Shown: positions 1-10,848 of the stretch, piece after piece
Position numbering within the stretch: the stretch's first letter is position 1
Layout: each line of letters starts with the position of its first letter
Source of the DNA: Datnioides undecimradiatus
Lineage: Eukaryota > Chordata > Actinopteri > Lobotiformes > Datnioididae
DNA: 64,000 nt
Direction of reading: 5' to 3'
Assembly (NCBI GenBank): GCA_008933995.1
Contig: WARS01000015.1
Location: 4,452,173 to 4,516,172, forward strand
The notes under the pieces: generated by a model
Told to the model about the DNA's origin: nothing
The model's input: only the letters and a program-made list of their open reading frames with translations
The model's database searches: none
Position numbers and translations under genes: made by a program

Positions 1-171
1 CCACCCCTTTTTACATCTGGAGATGATGATGGTTACAAGCACATATCTCAATCCTTTATGTGGAAATATCTTTTACTGAATCTCCCATCCTCCTATTCAT
101 GCTTCTTAGGTGATATACATTTATGTTATCATATTTAAGCAGGCTGACCGAATTATTTCCATCTGTTTCAG

Positions 172-229
172 TCACGTGACCAACACCCACTCGTCTGGAT
201 CAGCCCTTGCCACAAGCTCCTCCCTCACT
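172..229 (+). CDS. ubap2: ubap2 exon (first in window)
   Basis: The acceptor is ctgtttcag before base 172 and the donor is GTAAGT at 230. It gives [19 protein letters not shown] after one base that completes a codon from an exon outside the window. It is Ser/Thr-rich and has no domain. The end falls on a codon boundary, matching the next exon. Confidence 0.75.
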
Positions 230-3200
230 GTAAGTGTTGTTGGGTTTTTTGAGTGTATTCGTTTGGGTTATTTTCTTTCTGTTAAGATCTGAGGCAACAG
301 GTGAGGGAAAACATGGTTTTCATCTCACACGCCTTCTCGGGTTTATCCTGTTCCATCAGATTAATAGTGAGGAGAGCAGCAGCAGTGGCAACCTCCATGG
401 CTTTTCATCCTCCTCGTCCAGCCAGGCTGTCAATCCTAGCCCTTCAGCTCCCCTAGCTGTCAGCAGCTCAACCACCAATGGCCTGCACCCATCTGGCGCA
501 CCGGGACTAACTCCTAATGGCACAAACACCACACTTTCAGCTGCAGGCAGCCGCACGGCACCCCTGCTCCCCACCACTTCTGGTAGGCTCATATGAATCA
601 CAGTAATTATTTCACAACATGTTACAAGAGCTGATAAATAATTCTTCAAAACTGTATAAATATCATCTTCAGATATCATTCCTCTTGTTTTTAATTCATG
701 GAATAAGAGACTCTTTTTACACTCAACTAAAACTCTGATCTATATACATTTATAAATAATCTAACTTGTACACATTTATAAATTCCAGTAAAATTAATCT
801 CACAATTACAAACTGAGTAATGCTCATCTCCTTAAAGGCGGATTAAAAAAACCAACCTGTGTTTCTTCTCCCTGCCAGGTAAAGCTCCTCCCAACTTGGC
901 CCAAGGAGTGCCGCCTCTTCTGGCTAACCAGTACATCATGGGCCCTGGTGGCTTGCTCCCTGCTTACCCGGTAACCATATGTTGTCCTAATTATTAATTT
1001 ACGTGATTGTCTATTAATTAGAGCCCTGCATTTACCATTATATTTATTTCAACAGCAGATCTATGGATACGAGGACTTGCAAATGCTGCAGTCTCGCTTA
1101 CCTATGGTGAGTGTCTTGTAATTGTTGACTCTGTCACATACCCTGCTGTTATTACGTAAAAGAAAATCACATCACCAAATTTTTCAAGTAGCACATCAGA
1201 TGTATTGATGGAAAAACAAATTTGTATGGTTATACTTCAAATTTTTAACCATGCTGTTCTTTCTACATAGGACTATTATGGTGTAACATTCCCTGGTACT
1301 ACAGCTACAATGCCTGGAAGAGATGGCCTTGCTAATAACCCTTATTCTGGTAAGTCAAATTTTATGTTGACCTGGACTTTCTAAGCTAATGTATCTACTG
1401 ACCTTACATTATGTTTCAATAATTTTTTTTACTTAAGTTTTGTCATTTCTATCATTCTTTTCTGTCCAGGAGAGGCAACAAAGTTTGGCAGGAATGACTC
1501 TTCGTCTCCAGCTCCCCCAACCAGCCTGTCTACAGCTGGGGTGCAGTCGCAGCCCCAGCAGGCTCCACAGGCAGGAACACAAGGGCAGGGCCAGGGACAG
1601 AGCCAGGGTCAGCAAACACAGAACCAGGCCTTCCTCAACCCCCCTCTGCCACCTGGCTACGGATACACTGGTAAAGAAAAGCAAAATAATTTGTCATGCT
1701 GACGATGTTGCCCAGTTGTGTTTCCAGTCAAGGCACTTAACATTTAGTCATCATCTTATCTTCTGTTTATTATTGTCAGATTAAATAAAAGTGAAGCATC
1801 ATTCAATTATCCTTAACAATTTGTACTTAAGACTGTGTTACGCTTTTCATATAATGATGCCTAAACACAGTCGGATCATTGTATAATTTTTCTAACTTGC
1901 AGGTCTGCCATACTATGCTGGTGTGCCAGGGGTTCCCTCAGCCTTTCAGTACGGCCCCACAGTCTTCGTGCCTCCTGCTTCGGCCAAGCAACCTGCAATG
2001 GGTCTGGCCAACCCTTCCAATCAGTACCACCAACAGCATCAACCCAGCTATGGACAGCATGCGTATGGCACAGGTAAGACCATGACAAAAAAGGTCTTCT
2101 TGGTCACTGCTCTGGCTTACCATTGTTTCAGAGTCAAACAATGGTAAAGCGTAAAGACAATAACCAGCAATTTCAGTTCAGCTTTTGAACTGATTCAACT
2201 GACTTGAGCCTGTGTGCGTCTATTTATTATGACAGCACAGGTTTATCTCAAATTATTGCTGCCAGATTGAACCAAGTACAGAATATCACACTTCAACAAA
2301 CTGTCAGAGCGAGTTGACCTATAACGTAATGGAGACAGTTACTGGTTTCGACTTGAACAGTTAAACTAGTGATCCTGACGTTGGCGTGTTATCTGGGCAA
2401 ATATTGCTGATGTGTCTTGATGCTCAAAAGCACTCAAGTCAATGTGCTGTGTGAAGAAGAGAGGCAAAAGAGAATTCAACTTCCAACCCTTTATGGATGT
2501 TCACCAAATGCTGCATGTGTGTGTGGAATTGGGCCTGTGGGTGTTTTTTGCTTGTGCTGCATGCATAGCTTAAACCCCCTGCTGAAGTCCGACACGGCTC
2601 AATATAGACACCGCTGCCATTCTAGTCAGGTTACCTTACTGCCTCTCTCTCCCCTGCCCCCCTCTCTGTTCTCCTCCTATCCCCTTTCCTCTTCTCTTCG
2701 CTTTAACTGTTCCCCCTCTCCTTTTTCTTGGTACCCCCTCCCTCTCCTGTGCTCGCTCTGCCTCCTCTTCTTATGTACTCCTCCTCCTCATCCTCCTCAT
2801 CCTCCTCCTTCAGCCTTTGATGACCTGTCTCAAGCCCACGGGGAGTACAGTAAGGGAGGGTACGGAGGCTCGGCCCAGTCACAGGCCAAGTCAGCGGGCA
2901 GCGGCCCAGGGAAAGGTACACACTCAACACATGTGCGCACACTCTAACAACACACACAAAGTCAGTGCGCGTTTTCCTGTGGGAAAAATGGATGTACTCA
3001 CAATTGCAGATGATTCTACAGTCAAGAGTGTTCTGGAGAAAGGTGTGTATATGCACGTGTATGGTTGCACTTTGATGTGCACATAGATGGATACGTGTAA
3101 AGGGGTGAAAAAAGTGAGAAACATGCCTCTGCACCTCCTCACTTAATACGCTTCTTCCTACTGGCTGGCTCCCCTCCTACTAACAGTGGAAATGAACATT

Positions 3201-4336
3201 CAGTGCTTAATATTCACTCATCAGTGAAGTGACTCAGTGAATTGTTCTTCTTCCCCCTTAACCCCTCAATTTGCCTTTCTTCTGTCATTCTGTTCTTTCC
3301 TTTTTGCTTTCCCTCCTTTCCTCTTAAATTCCTATCCTTTTCTTTATTTCCTTCCTTCTCCCTTTCTTCTTCCTCCTCTCAGCACCAGGACTGTCAGGGT
3401 CAGGTACCAGTGGAGGAGTACCTGACATGGGAGGTTCTATCTACAGCAAAACACAGGTAAGTGACTTGCTGTCCTGTTTGCATCTACATCAAGGCCATAT
3501 ACTTGTAAAATTATGGTAACCTTAATCTCACACTTGAGTAATCATTTCTGAAAATAAATGATAGTTAATCAAAAGACATCATTATTTATGTATATATTTA
3601 ATAATAATAAATGTATGTACCTGATTAATTCCATCCTTGTCTTCTCTTGGTTTTCCTCAGTCATTTGACAAGCAGGGCTTCCACACGGGGACGCCGCCTC
3701 CATTCAGCCTGCCTTCAGCACTGGGGGGAACAGGGCCCCTGAACCCTGGGGGTGCTCCTGGTTACGCCCCTGCTCCCTTCCTGCACATCCTGCCACCACA
3801 CCAACAGCCCCACTCCCAGCTGCTGCACCATCACCTCACACAAGACGGACAGGTGAGTCAAAGTATATATGCTTTAGTCACAATTTGCTCACCCAGGAGT
3901 AATAAAGTAAGTTTGCATCATTAGAAGTTTTTTGTGAATCGTGGTGTTTTGTTCATTTTATTGAACACTGACATGTTTTATGAATAGCTTTGAACAATTC
4001 AGTTAGCTGCCATAGGTTAACAACCAAACAAGACTGCTCCTGTGCCTCAACCCTGCGTGCCTGCAGTATTCAGCAACTTAGAAAGCCCATTCTGTCCAAA
4101 ATGTACTGAGGAAAGTTCTTGCACCAAGACCTAAAAGTTAGTACTAAAAGGCTTTTTGTGAAAGCAGTCAGTGGCAGGACAATAAACCTGTTAGGTAGCT
4201 GGTCATAAACATGATTGACTGAAAGGGATTGTTTTTACAGGGAGGTCCTGGTCAGCGCAATCAGTCCAGCAGCATGCAGCAGAAGACCCAAGGCAGCAAG
4301 TCCAGCTACGGCAGCTCTCCCTACTGGGCCAACTGA
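172..4336 (+). CDS. ubap2: ubap2, 3' part (11 exons, 445 C-terminal residues); 5' end outside window
   Basis: Exons 172-229, 360-582, 879-970, 1056-1106, 1271-1349, 1470-1670, 1903-2073, 2814-2915, 3383-3456, 3661-3852 and 4241-4336 join with consistent codon phase and GT-AG borders. The product is a low-complexity Ser/Gly/Pro/Gln-rich chain typical of the C-terminal half of UBAP2/UBAP2L proteins. Diagnostic pieces are [72 protein letters not shown] and the end [11 protein letters not shown]. The FDDLSQ...[10 protein letters not shown] segment and the PYW-x-N end fit UBAP2 better than UBAP2L, which from memory ends SYSWGAN. The family is cytoplasmic, binds RNA and ubiquitin, and is linked to stress granules and to RNA polymerase II turnover. 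The UBA domain and RGG region would lie upstream of base 1. Which teleost paralogue (ubap2a or b) is not decided. Confidence 0.9.
360..582 (+). CDS. ubap2: ubap2 exon, Ser-rich linker
   Basis: The acceptor is ttccatcag and the donor GTAGGC at 583. It encodes 74 residues rich in Ser, Pro and Thr, beginning [15 protein letters not shown] and ending PLLPTTS, plus the first base of a split Gly. This is disordered linker sequence of the UBAP2 C-terminal half. Confidence 0.85.
583..878 (+). other. ubap2 intron, AT-rich
   Basis: This 296-bp AT-rich intron has nothing recognisable beyond its splice sites. Confidence 0.8.
879..970 (+). CDS. ubap2: ubap2 exon
   Basis: The acceptor is ccctgccag and the donor GTAACC. 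The peptide [20 protein letters not shown] then [10 protein letters not shown] is the hydrophobic Pro/Leu-rich stretch that precedes the GYED motif in UBAP2 family proteins. Confidence 0.9.
1056..1106 (+). CDS. ubap2: ubap2 exon, GYEDLQ motif, tandem (NAGNAG) acceptor
   Basis: It encodes [17 protein letters not shown], a hallmark of the family. The acceptor reads aacagcag: splicing at 1056 keeps the Gln, splicing at 1059 drops it, and both are in frame. I chose 1056 because family members carry a residue here (YPQ-x-YGYED). Confidence 0.9.
1271..1349 (+). CDS. ubap2: ubap2 exon
   Basis: The acceptor is tctacatag and the donor GTAAGT. It gives [20 protein letters not shown] then ANNPYS and the first base of Gly. 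The DYYG and RDG-LANNPY motifs are conserved in UBAP2 and UBAP2L. Confidence 0.9.
1470..1670 (+). CDS. ubap2: ubap2 exon, Gln/Gly-rich
   Basis: It starts [19 protein letters not shown], continues with a Gln-Gly repeat run ([15 protein letters not shown]), and ends with the conserved [13 protein letters not shown]. The Q-rich run is prion-like low-complexity sequence, in keeping with a stress-granule protein. Donor GTAAAG. Confidence 0.9.
1903..2073 (+). CDS. ubap2: ubap2 exon
   Basis: It encodes [34 protein letters not shown] and a His/Gln/Tyr-rich end. FQYGPT and FVPPASAKQ are close to vertebrate UBAP2. Donor GTAAGA. Both borders are phase 1. Confidence 0.9.
2074..2813 (+). other. ubap2 intron with long pyrimidine tract
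   Basis: The intron ends in about 190 bases (2625-2813) that are nearly all C/T, with CTC and CCT runs. No other feature was seen. Confidence 0.75.
2814..2915 (+). CDS. ubap2: ubap2 exon, possible in-frame cassette
   Basis: It is 102 bp long and phase 1 at both ends, so skipping keeps the frame. It encodes [20 protein letters not shown] then [13 protein letters not shown], matching a segment present in UBAP2 and often absent from UBAP2L forms. The donor is GTACAC, a poor match to consensus. Confidence 0.85.
3383..3456 (+). CDS. ubap2: ubap2 exon, second AG 6 nt downstream
   Basis: It encodes (A)[20 protein letters not shown] then SKTQ. A second usable acceptor (caccag) would start the exon at 3389 and drop two residues in frame. 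The PDM-GS-YSKTQ piece is conserved. Donor GTAAGT. Confidence 0.85.
3661..3852 (+). CDS. ubap2: ubap2 exon
   Basis: Sixty-four codons, phase 0 at both ends. Conserved pieces are [40 protein letters not shown] and [11 protein letters not shown]. The acceptor is ttttcctcag and the donor GTGAGT. Confidence 0.92.
3853..4240 (+). other. last ubap2 intron
   Basis: A 388-bp intron. Nothing recognisable inside. Confidence 0.8.
4241..4336 (+). CDS. ubap2: ubap2 last coding exon
   Basis: It encodes [20 protein letters not shown] then [11 protein letters not shown] and a TGA stop at 4334-4336. The acceptor is gtttttacag. The family C-terminus is clear. Confidence 0.92.
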   Translation, partial: GGPGQRNQSSSMQQKTQGSKSSYGSSPYWAN

Positions 4337-5092
4337 GGAATGCTTCCCACTCCCCTCCTCCCCCAAAAGGCTGTGTGTGTGCGCGTGCGTGTGTGTGTAA
4401 AGCTCAAACAAAAAAAAAAAAAACAGACACACTACCCTCACAAAGAGCAACCTTGGGCTTCCTCGCCCCGCTCCCCCCCACCTCCACAAGTCCTCATAAG
4501 TCTTTTGGGTTCTCTCTTTCCCCCCTTTTCAAAATTGGTTGTACATGTAAGATATTTATGTATGTATTTATATATATATACTGTATATGTAATAGTAGAA
4601 CATGGAATGTGGTTGCTGCATTTTATTTTTGAAGGACTTTTTGTTTACTTTTTCAAAATTGCAGGAAAAGATGTTACAGTAAGAGATTGAGATGCTGGTT
4701 ATGATGGTGAGAGAGCGAGTGAAGAAGATAAATGATCTAAAACTTCCTGTAAGAAACCGGAAAAAGGAATAGGAGAGAGCTATAGCACTGATTGCATATG
4801 AGGACATTTCAGATGGGGGTGGGGTTTATAACTAACTGCATCTGTCTCGTCTTTTTTTTTTTCTTTTTTATACATAACTTCCTGAATGACCAGGCTCATC
4901 CACCAAACTTCATTTTGTAGCTTCCTGTATTTCCCTCCTGCCTCTCTTTCCCTTCTTCTGGAGGGCTGCCTACTCTTCTTGGGTCAACACCCTCCCTTTA
5001 AAGACAGACCTGCCCATCTAAATTTTATATTTTAATTTAATTTTAACCCTGATTTCCCTCAAAATAAAGTTCTGAGCAGTTGGAACTGACTT
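4337..5092 (+). other. ubap2: ubap2 3' UTR
   Basis: This is untranslated sequence after the TGA. It contains an imperfect GT repeat (4372-4398), an A-run near 4411 and T-rich stretches. The end is placed just after the AATAAA at 5063 and before a T/GT-rich downstream element. Confidence 0.75.
5063..5068 (+). terminator. ubap2: ubap2 poly(A) signal AATAAA
   Basis: A canonical AATAAA about 730 bases after the stop codon, followed within 30 bases by a tgtctgagtctttctgt element suited to cleavage-factor binding. Confidence 0.75.
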
Positions 5093-8000
5093 GTCTGAGT
5101 CTTTCTGTATTTCTATGTGCTGAGATGTCTGCTTTTAACATGTATTTTCTTTGACTCTTGGGTTTAGACTGAGTTTTCTGATTTAGTCATGCAGTGTCAG
5201 ATGACAAACACACTGAAGCTAACAGCAAATTCTGTCCATCATAAGAAGGCCCTCAACTTTTTTTTTTAAACATTCATTTGTCCATTTAGAATCATTTGAA
5301 ACAAAAACACTGCTAACTTGTGGAAAAATATAAACATTTAACACAAATTATTGTAAAATTATAATATAGTAACACAGAAACCATCACCATAGGTACCTGA
5401 GGTCACACATAATGAAAATCTAATCAGTTATCGAATCCTCTTATGCAAAATTAGTTTTATATACATGTGTCAATCATGACTGAAATCAAACTATGGAAGT
5501 CTTTGAGTGAATCAGTCATAAACGTTTTCATTCTACCTAATCAAGAAGGTGAAAATAGAAAATTGAATCAAATCCAAAACTTTTCTGTTGCTGCTGTCAA
5601 GTAAATGCGTATCCTAACTTCTCAGAGCCAGAATAAGCACACTGAGCTCTTATTCAGAGCAATAATAATTAAAAATGTATGTGTTGGAAAAGTGGTCTCA
5701 GGCTTTTGGACTCTGCTGTTTATTGTATAGAAGTAGTAGTTGTGCAGATTTGCTGACCAGGATTTATGAAAGTTGTAGGGTAATGTTTTGTAAATGAAGG
5801 AGATGAATGCAAGCAAATAGGACAGAAAGTCATGTTTTGTTTAAGGAACGTTTTTATTTTTACCCTGAAAATCTCTAAGATTGTTTTTTATACCAGATTA
5901 ACTTCTGTGAGGTTCTGTACTTTTTTTTCTGTGGAAAAACTTTACCTAACGTTTCCTGAAACTGACACAAAACATTTTTTGTAATCTAGCTGCCATTTAT
6001 GTGCTCTCTTTTATGGTATTTAAAGCCAGTTGGCCATATGGTGGCCCAGCTTGAGTGAGACACAGGTGGCTCTCTGATTACAGTGGATCCATCATAAGGC
6101 ATCTCCTTTTCCCATGAAATGCATATTTAGTGTTGCTATTAATAAAAAAACTAATTAAAACTACAATAAAATCTGGTTAAACCAGCTTTTTGAAATCACA
6201 TCATATTAATTGATATATTGAATAGATGTGGAAAAACAAGGGACTGTAAGTTAACCTCTGATGTCACCCTCTGTGTTAGGCCCTATTTACCATTTTGAGA
6301 GAAGCAGTAATGCAGGGTGGAGGAGGTTTTCAAGGTAGTATCACAGCCCCTGAATGGACAATAGGCTGTGGCAGAATTACTTTGTAATGTAGCCTTTTAA
6401 CCAGACAGTGCTCATGTGAGGACTGATGTTTACCAGTTTACTCAGTGTAATCTCTATTTCTGATTGCTGGGTAAACTTAAAGCATGGGAGCAACTATTCT
6501 TTTGAATTTAGCTGTTAAATAGTCTGTTGACAAAAATGAACTCTGTTTGAGAATATTCCCAATAATACCAAGGCTTTACTTTTGTTCTTTTTGTCATTTG
6601 TGATCGATCTAAAGGATGTTGATGAAGGTCCAAAAAGGGAGAAGGATGTCTCTGTCCGTGTTTTGCAATGAAACAATGAAATATCCCAGCTGAGGAGTTG
6701 AGCAACACATTTTAGTCACTTTGCCATAAGATGTTCTACTTTCTATAATCATTGTGAGAAATGATGTAACTCATACGGATAAAGAGTTATTCTTTTCCAC
6801 CCGTGAAAGTGTAAATGGACATAAATGTGAAAATCTTGACAGAATAAGACTATAATGTCAAATATGTAATCTTGTTAGCCACCATCAGATGGCAATATAT
6901 AGCTATGTCAGTCACTGGTCTGTAAAATGCACAGGAGTACTTCTTTCACACAAGAGGCCAGACCAGATGGGTTACTGCTCAAGGGCTCATAGGAAATACA
7001 TTTTCTTATTACTTACAGTTGTAAGTCGTATTTGAGACTCAAGACTATTGGAAAAACCACTGGTAAAGGATTAAAAGAAGTCATGCAAACCAATCAAATC
7101 TCTGTGTGGGAATGCCTAAAGCCAAGATAATAAAACTCAAATAATAATGTTTTCACATTATTTGAGTAGTTTTGAAAAGTGTGTCGAACTGGGATTACAT
7201 CTCACAATCCTCACTGATGCAGATTTTTGGCAGGAGCACTTTCTCTCTATCCCCCTTCTTCCATCTCTGTCTATTAAACTTAGAGAGTGTGTGTGCTCTG
7301 AGAAAAGCCTATATAACCCTGGTGAAGAGTGAAGAGAAGATAGGAAGGGTGGTGATGGGAGGGTGGGATGCAGAGCAGAGAGGATGGTGAGTCAGTGAGT
7401 GGCAGGTGCTATTGTGGCCTAAGTGCATGAGCCTACAGCAACAAGGTCAAAGGTCAAAGTGAAGTTGAAAGGTCAACCTTAACTCCCAGGAAGCCCACCC
7501 AGGGAGAGATATAGATGGGGGGGGGGGTCAGAGAGTGCAATGGGCTCTAGGAAATAACTGAAGGCACAGAAAGGTACATGAAGGGAGAGAAAAACAGAGA
7601 TAAGATGCAGCAAAGTTCACATTAATTAAAAAAAAACATTCAGGTGAACAAAAGGCTTCTAAAGGAATCATAAGAGACATCTGCAGAGATCTGGGAAGGA
7701 ATTTAAAGGAAATTATAAAGCAGGATGGAGAGGCTGCTATTGGTAAACATAGCAACATGAAAATGTGTGGAAAAAGTGTGGCGAGGCAGTGGCTGATGGG
7801 TAATTGCAAGATGCATTTGAATGTGAGAGAGGCACGCATGTTTGATAATGCCCCTGTTTTAACAGGGCAAGAAAATCCTATAAGAGGTTCCCTGCTAGAA
7901 ATGTTTAGGCTAGATACTGAATGAACAAATTAGTTGTGTCCTCGGTGAATAAAGCTGGTTGGCTGCAGTCTCTTACTGGGGTCTTCCACAGTGGTGTATC

Positions 8001-9999
8001 ATGGGGGGCTGTGTTTTTTTTTTTTTAAAGTTGTGTTTGGCACGAAAACACGTGATGCACCCTGTTATTTCATTGAAGAGGCGCAGGAATGCACACAGGA
8101 ATGCCCCTCAGAGTGTTTGTTGACACTCATGCTCATGGCTCTCAGATGTTGACAAAGACGTTTTGTTGGGGTTCACTCAGTTCACTCCCTGGAGACACCC
8201 GGGATGGCTGTTAGGCTGTCACGCAGAATATCGCGACATTTAAAATCTGAATGGAAATTGTGGGCCCTGGTGCTCAAGGTGGCCTCATGACCTGCATACT
8301 TGATTTAGACTCTCAAATCAATTTCTGCTGTGTTTCGTCTCCTTGCCTTTTTTTCCTTAAATTACAAGCCCTTCAATCCAGCTGAATGGAGAACGATCAC
8401 TGTGTAGGTTTTTTTTTGGCTCTGTTCCCTTTCATCTCCATCTGGGGGACCATGAGATGTTCTTGTCCCCCTGCTTGTTGTGAGATGTGACAGCGGGGTC
8501 CATTCAGCAAGAAATTGGCTGCAATTAGTGCAATTATGCTGATTTTCACTTGTGTCCCATGCAGAACAGAGTTTTCGCTGTGCACAGAGACATCCCCGGG
8601 AAACTGCTGCAAAACAAAAACCCATCAATCAACAAAGGCCTTGAATGAAAGGCTCAACTGCAGATAATACCGGGCACATTCCATAATGACAGCGTTTAGT
8701 CAGCTGTGACCTGTGTGGCGATGGGGGGCATGACATCTAGAGCTTCACTGATTAAGAGGGAATATGCAGTAATGTCAAGGGCAGTAGGCCTGCACGGCAG
8801 TCGTAGACCCACATCCCAGTCATAGAGTAAGGTTGTCTGTGAGACTTATTACAGCACAGCAGTGCATCTGAGTTCAGCTCATGTCAGAGTGTTAGTGGAG
8901 GCTAAAACCACTAAATCAAATTTATCCTCTTTTTTGAGCAAAACATATTTTGAGCAATACTCACTGTCAACCAAAAATTGCAGCAAAACAACAAAAAGAT
9001 CAAACTGACAAATTTGAAAGATGGTTGGTTGTTTTATAGGAGAAAGTGTGTTTTTTTCTGAATGTATCATTTTTATTTTATTTTTTTTAAGTGTGTGGCT
9101 GTCTCCCATTGGACGATGGCTGAGGTGGAGGTCATAGTTTACCCAACTTTACATTGGTATGTCTGTGTCAATATTGCCCAGGAGACTGACAAGGCTTGCA
9201 TTCAACAGCAGATTTCAAGGTGTAGGAAGGGGGAGCACTATCTGTAAATGTAATGCATCCACTTGTTAACTGGTGTATTTTTAAAAGGTAGAAACGTTTA
9301 GTAAAAAACAAAGACAGTTGTCATTTCTGTACATGTCATCAGTAATTAAAACATGACATACAGACATATTAATGTCTCAGTCACTCACTGAAAACATACA
9401 GTTTTTGATAGTTAGAAGATGACTCTGCTGTCCTCTTGAGTCTCATTGTTACTCTCTCACTGTGTATAAAAAAAGATAAGAAAAATCCCTAAAATCATCT
9501 GAATTTTCTACATATTGTCAAGTTGTTTGCATCGCAAACCTGTAATATATACAGTAGGTTCTTAAAAATGTAGCACATGCTGCAGGATGCCAAACTAAAT
9601 ATTTCATCATCTTGACATGTGATCTATCACTGTTTACCATCATATATTATAGAATATAAGTCAGTTAAATAATGATTGGATTCTGTTTCTTGTACTTTTT
9701 TCATCTTTATTTAATTTTTGGGATAATGAGTGATGTCAGGTGGGGTTATTTAGGGTCAGACTTGTTTGTGACTACTTTCTGCAGATTCTCTGTAATATAA
9801 TGTCGGTTGTGATAAAATGTCACCTTGCTATGAAAGTGGCGACATGATATGAAGATGTAAACTGCAGAATGTACAGATTCTTTTAGATTATAATCTCTCT
9901 TGTGAGTTTTATGACAAAATAAAATGTAACTCTTTAATATTTTTTTCTATACGATAACTTCCACACAGTTTGGTTTCAAGTTTAAATCATTCCTCATTT
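5093..9999. other. intergenic region between ubap2 and pcsk5
   Basis: About 4.9 kb of AT-rich DNA with no gene, RNA gene or exon that I can support. Open frames here are short and have no recognisable content. The only item picked out is the nuclear-receptor-like motif at 7444. Confidence 0.6.
7444..7456 (+). promoter_or_regulatory. DR1 nuclear-receptor motif
   Basis: AGGTCA-A-AGGTCA is a perfect direct repeat spaced by one base, the classic DR1 bound by HNF4, RXR-PPAR or COUP-TF proteins. A third AGGTCA half-site follows at 7470. Function is inferred from the motif only. Confidence 0.4.
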
Positions 10000-10668
10000 T
10001 GCCGGGGGGCCCTCTTGGAGGAATCTGTTGAAGCGGGCCCCCAAGTGGTTGCCTGGCCCCCGGTTTGACCCCCCTGTGCTGTGTCTGGCGTACGGGCAGT
10101 CGGCGGTGGATCGGAGAAGAGTGTCTTTAAGACCCAGCGGAGCTCGGCAGGGAAACCCCGCGGCTTTAGTTGTTTCTACTCTCCAGAGTGTCAGCTAGTT
10201 ATTTGTGGGGAGGCGCTGTAGCCATTTCGCCACATGAAAGCCCGATGAGCTGAGCGACCAACATCCGAGTTGTTCGTGGAGAAGAGAAATCAGCGTTGAG
10301 GAGCTCCGCGCGCACACAGACGTACACGAACTCGCGCGCAAAGACGCACGGCGCGCAGACACGTACACTTCCTCCTCCTCCGCGGAGGAAAAAAGAGAGA
10401 GAGAGGAACAGAGAGAGGGCACACGAAACGCAAACTTCCAACTCTCCCATGTGGAAAGCAGAGGTTTGAGGACAAGGTATATATTTTCCTCTTCGGGGCT
10501 CTGTTCCTTCCCCCCTCTCTCCCTCTCTTTCTCTCTCTCTCTCAGTGTTTTAACCCGGATAGTTGTGTGTCTATGAGAGTCTTGCTCGGCGAGAAGAGAA
10601 GTTTGGTTGTTTGCCTGGTCGGCTGAGGAGGAGGAGGAGGAGAAGAGTCGGGTTAAAAGTGGGGGAAG
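10000..10668 (+). promoter_or_regulatory. pcsk5: pcsk5 GC-rich promoter and 5' UTR
   Basis: Base composition changes sharply to GC-rich with many CpGs from about 10005 to 10860, around the first coding exon, as expected for a CpG-island promoter. There is no evident TATA box. The 5' UTR part holds short upstream ORFs (ATGs at 10234, 10245, 10449 and 10573) and a CT-rich stretch ending in CAG at 10545. The transcription start cannot be fixed from sequence alone. Confidence 0.55.
10573..10626 (+). other. short upstream ORF in pcsk5 5' UTR
   Basis: An ATG at 10573 opens 17 codons ending in TGA at 10624-10626, 42 bases before the pcsk5 start. It would lie in the leader and could lower translation of the main frame. 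No evidence that it is translated. Confidence 0.35.
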
Positions 10669-10848
10669 ATGGTCCGCAACGCCGCTTGGAGAAGAAGCTT
10701 GCTGTGCGTCCTGGCGCTCAGTCTCGGCTTTGCGTCCCCGCCGTGCAAAGCTCGGATTTACACGAACCACTGGGCAGTCAGGATAGGCGGTGGACCCGAT
10801 GTGGCCGAGCGGATAGCGGAAAAATATGGCTATAGGAACATGGGACAG
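10669..10848 (+). CDS. pcsk5: pcsk5 exon 1: signal peptide and start of propeptide
   Basis: The start ATG has A at -3 and G at +4, and an in-frame TAA lies at 10654-10656, so the start is firm. Residues 1-28 form a signal peptide: basic RRS, hydrophobic [12 protein letters not shown], small residues before [16 protein letters not shown] opens the propeptide as in all PCs. Donor GTAGGT. Confidence 0.95.

Noticed and set aside
2703..3134. 143-codon minus-strand frame in ubap2 introns
   Set aside because: It comes from the reverse of CT-rich intron tracts (Glu runs), covers the sense exon 2814-2915, and matches nothing.
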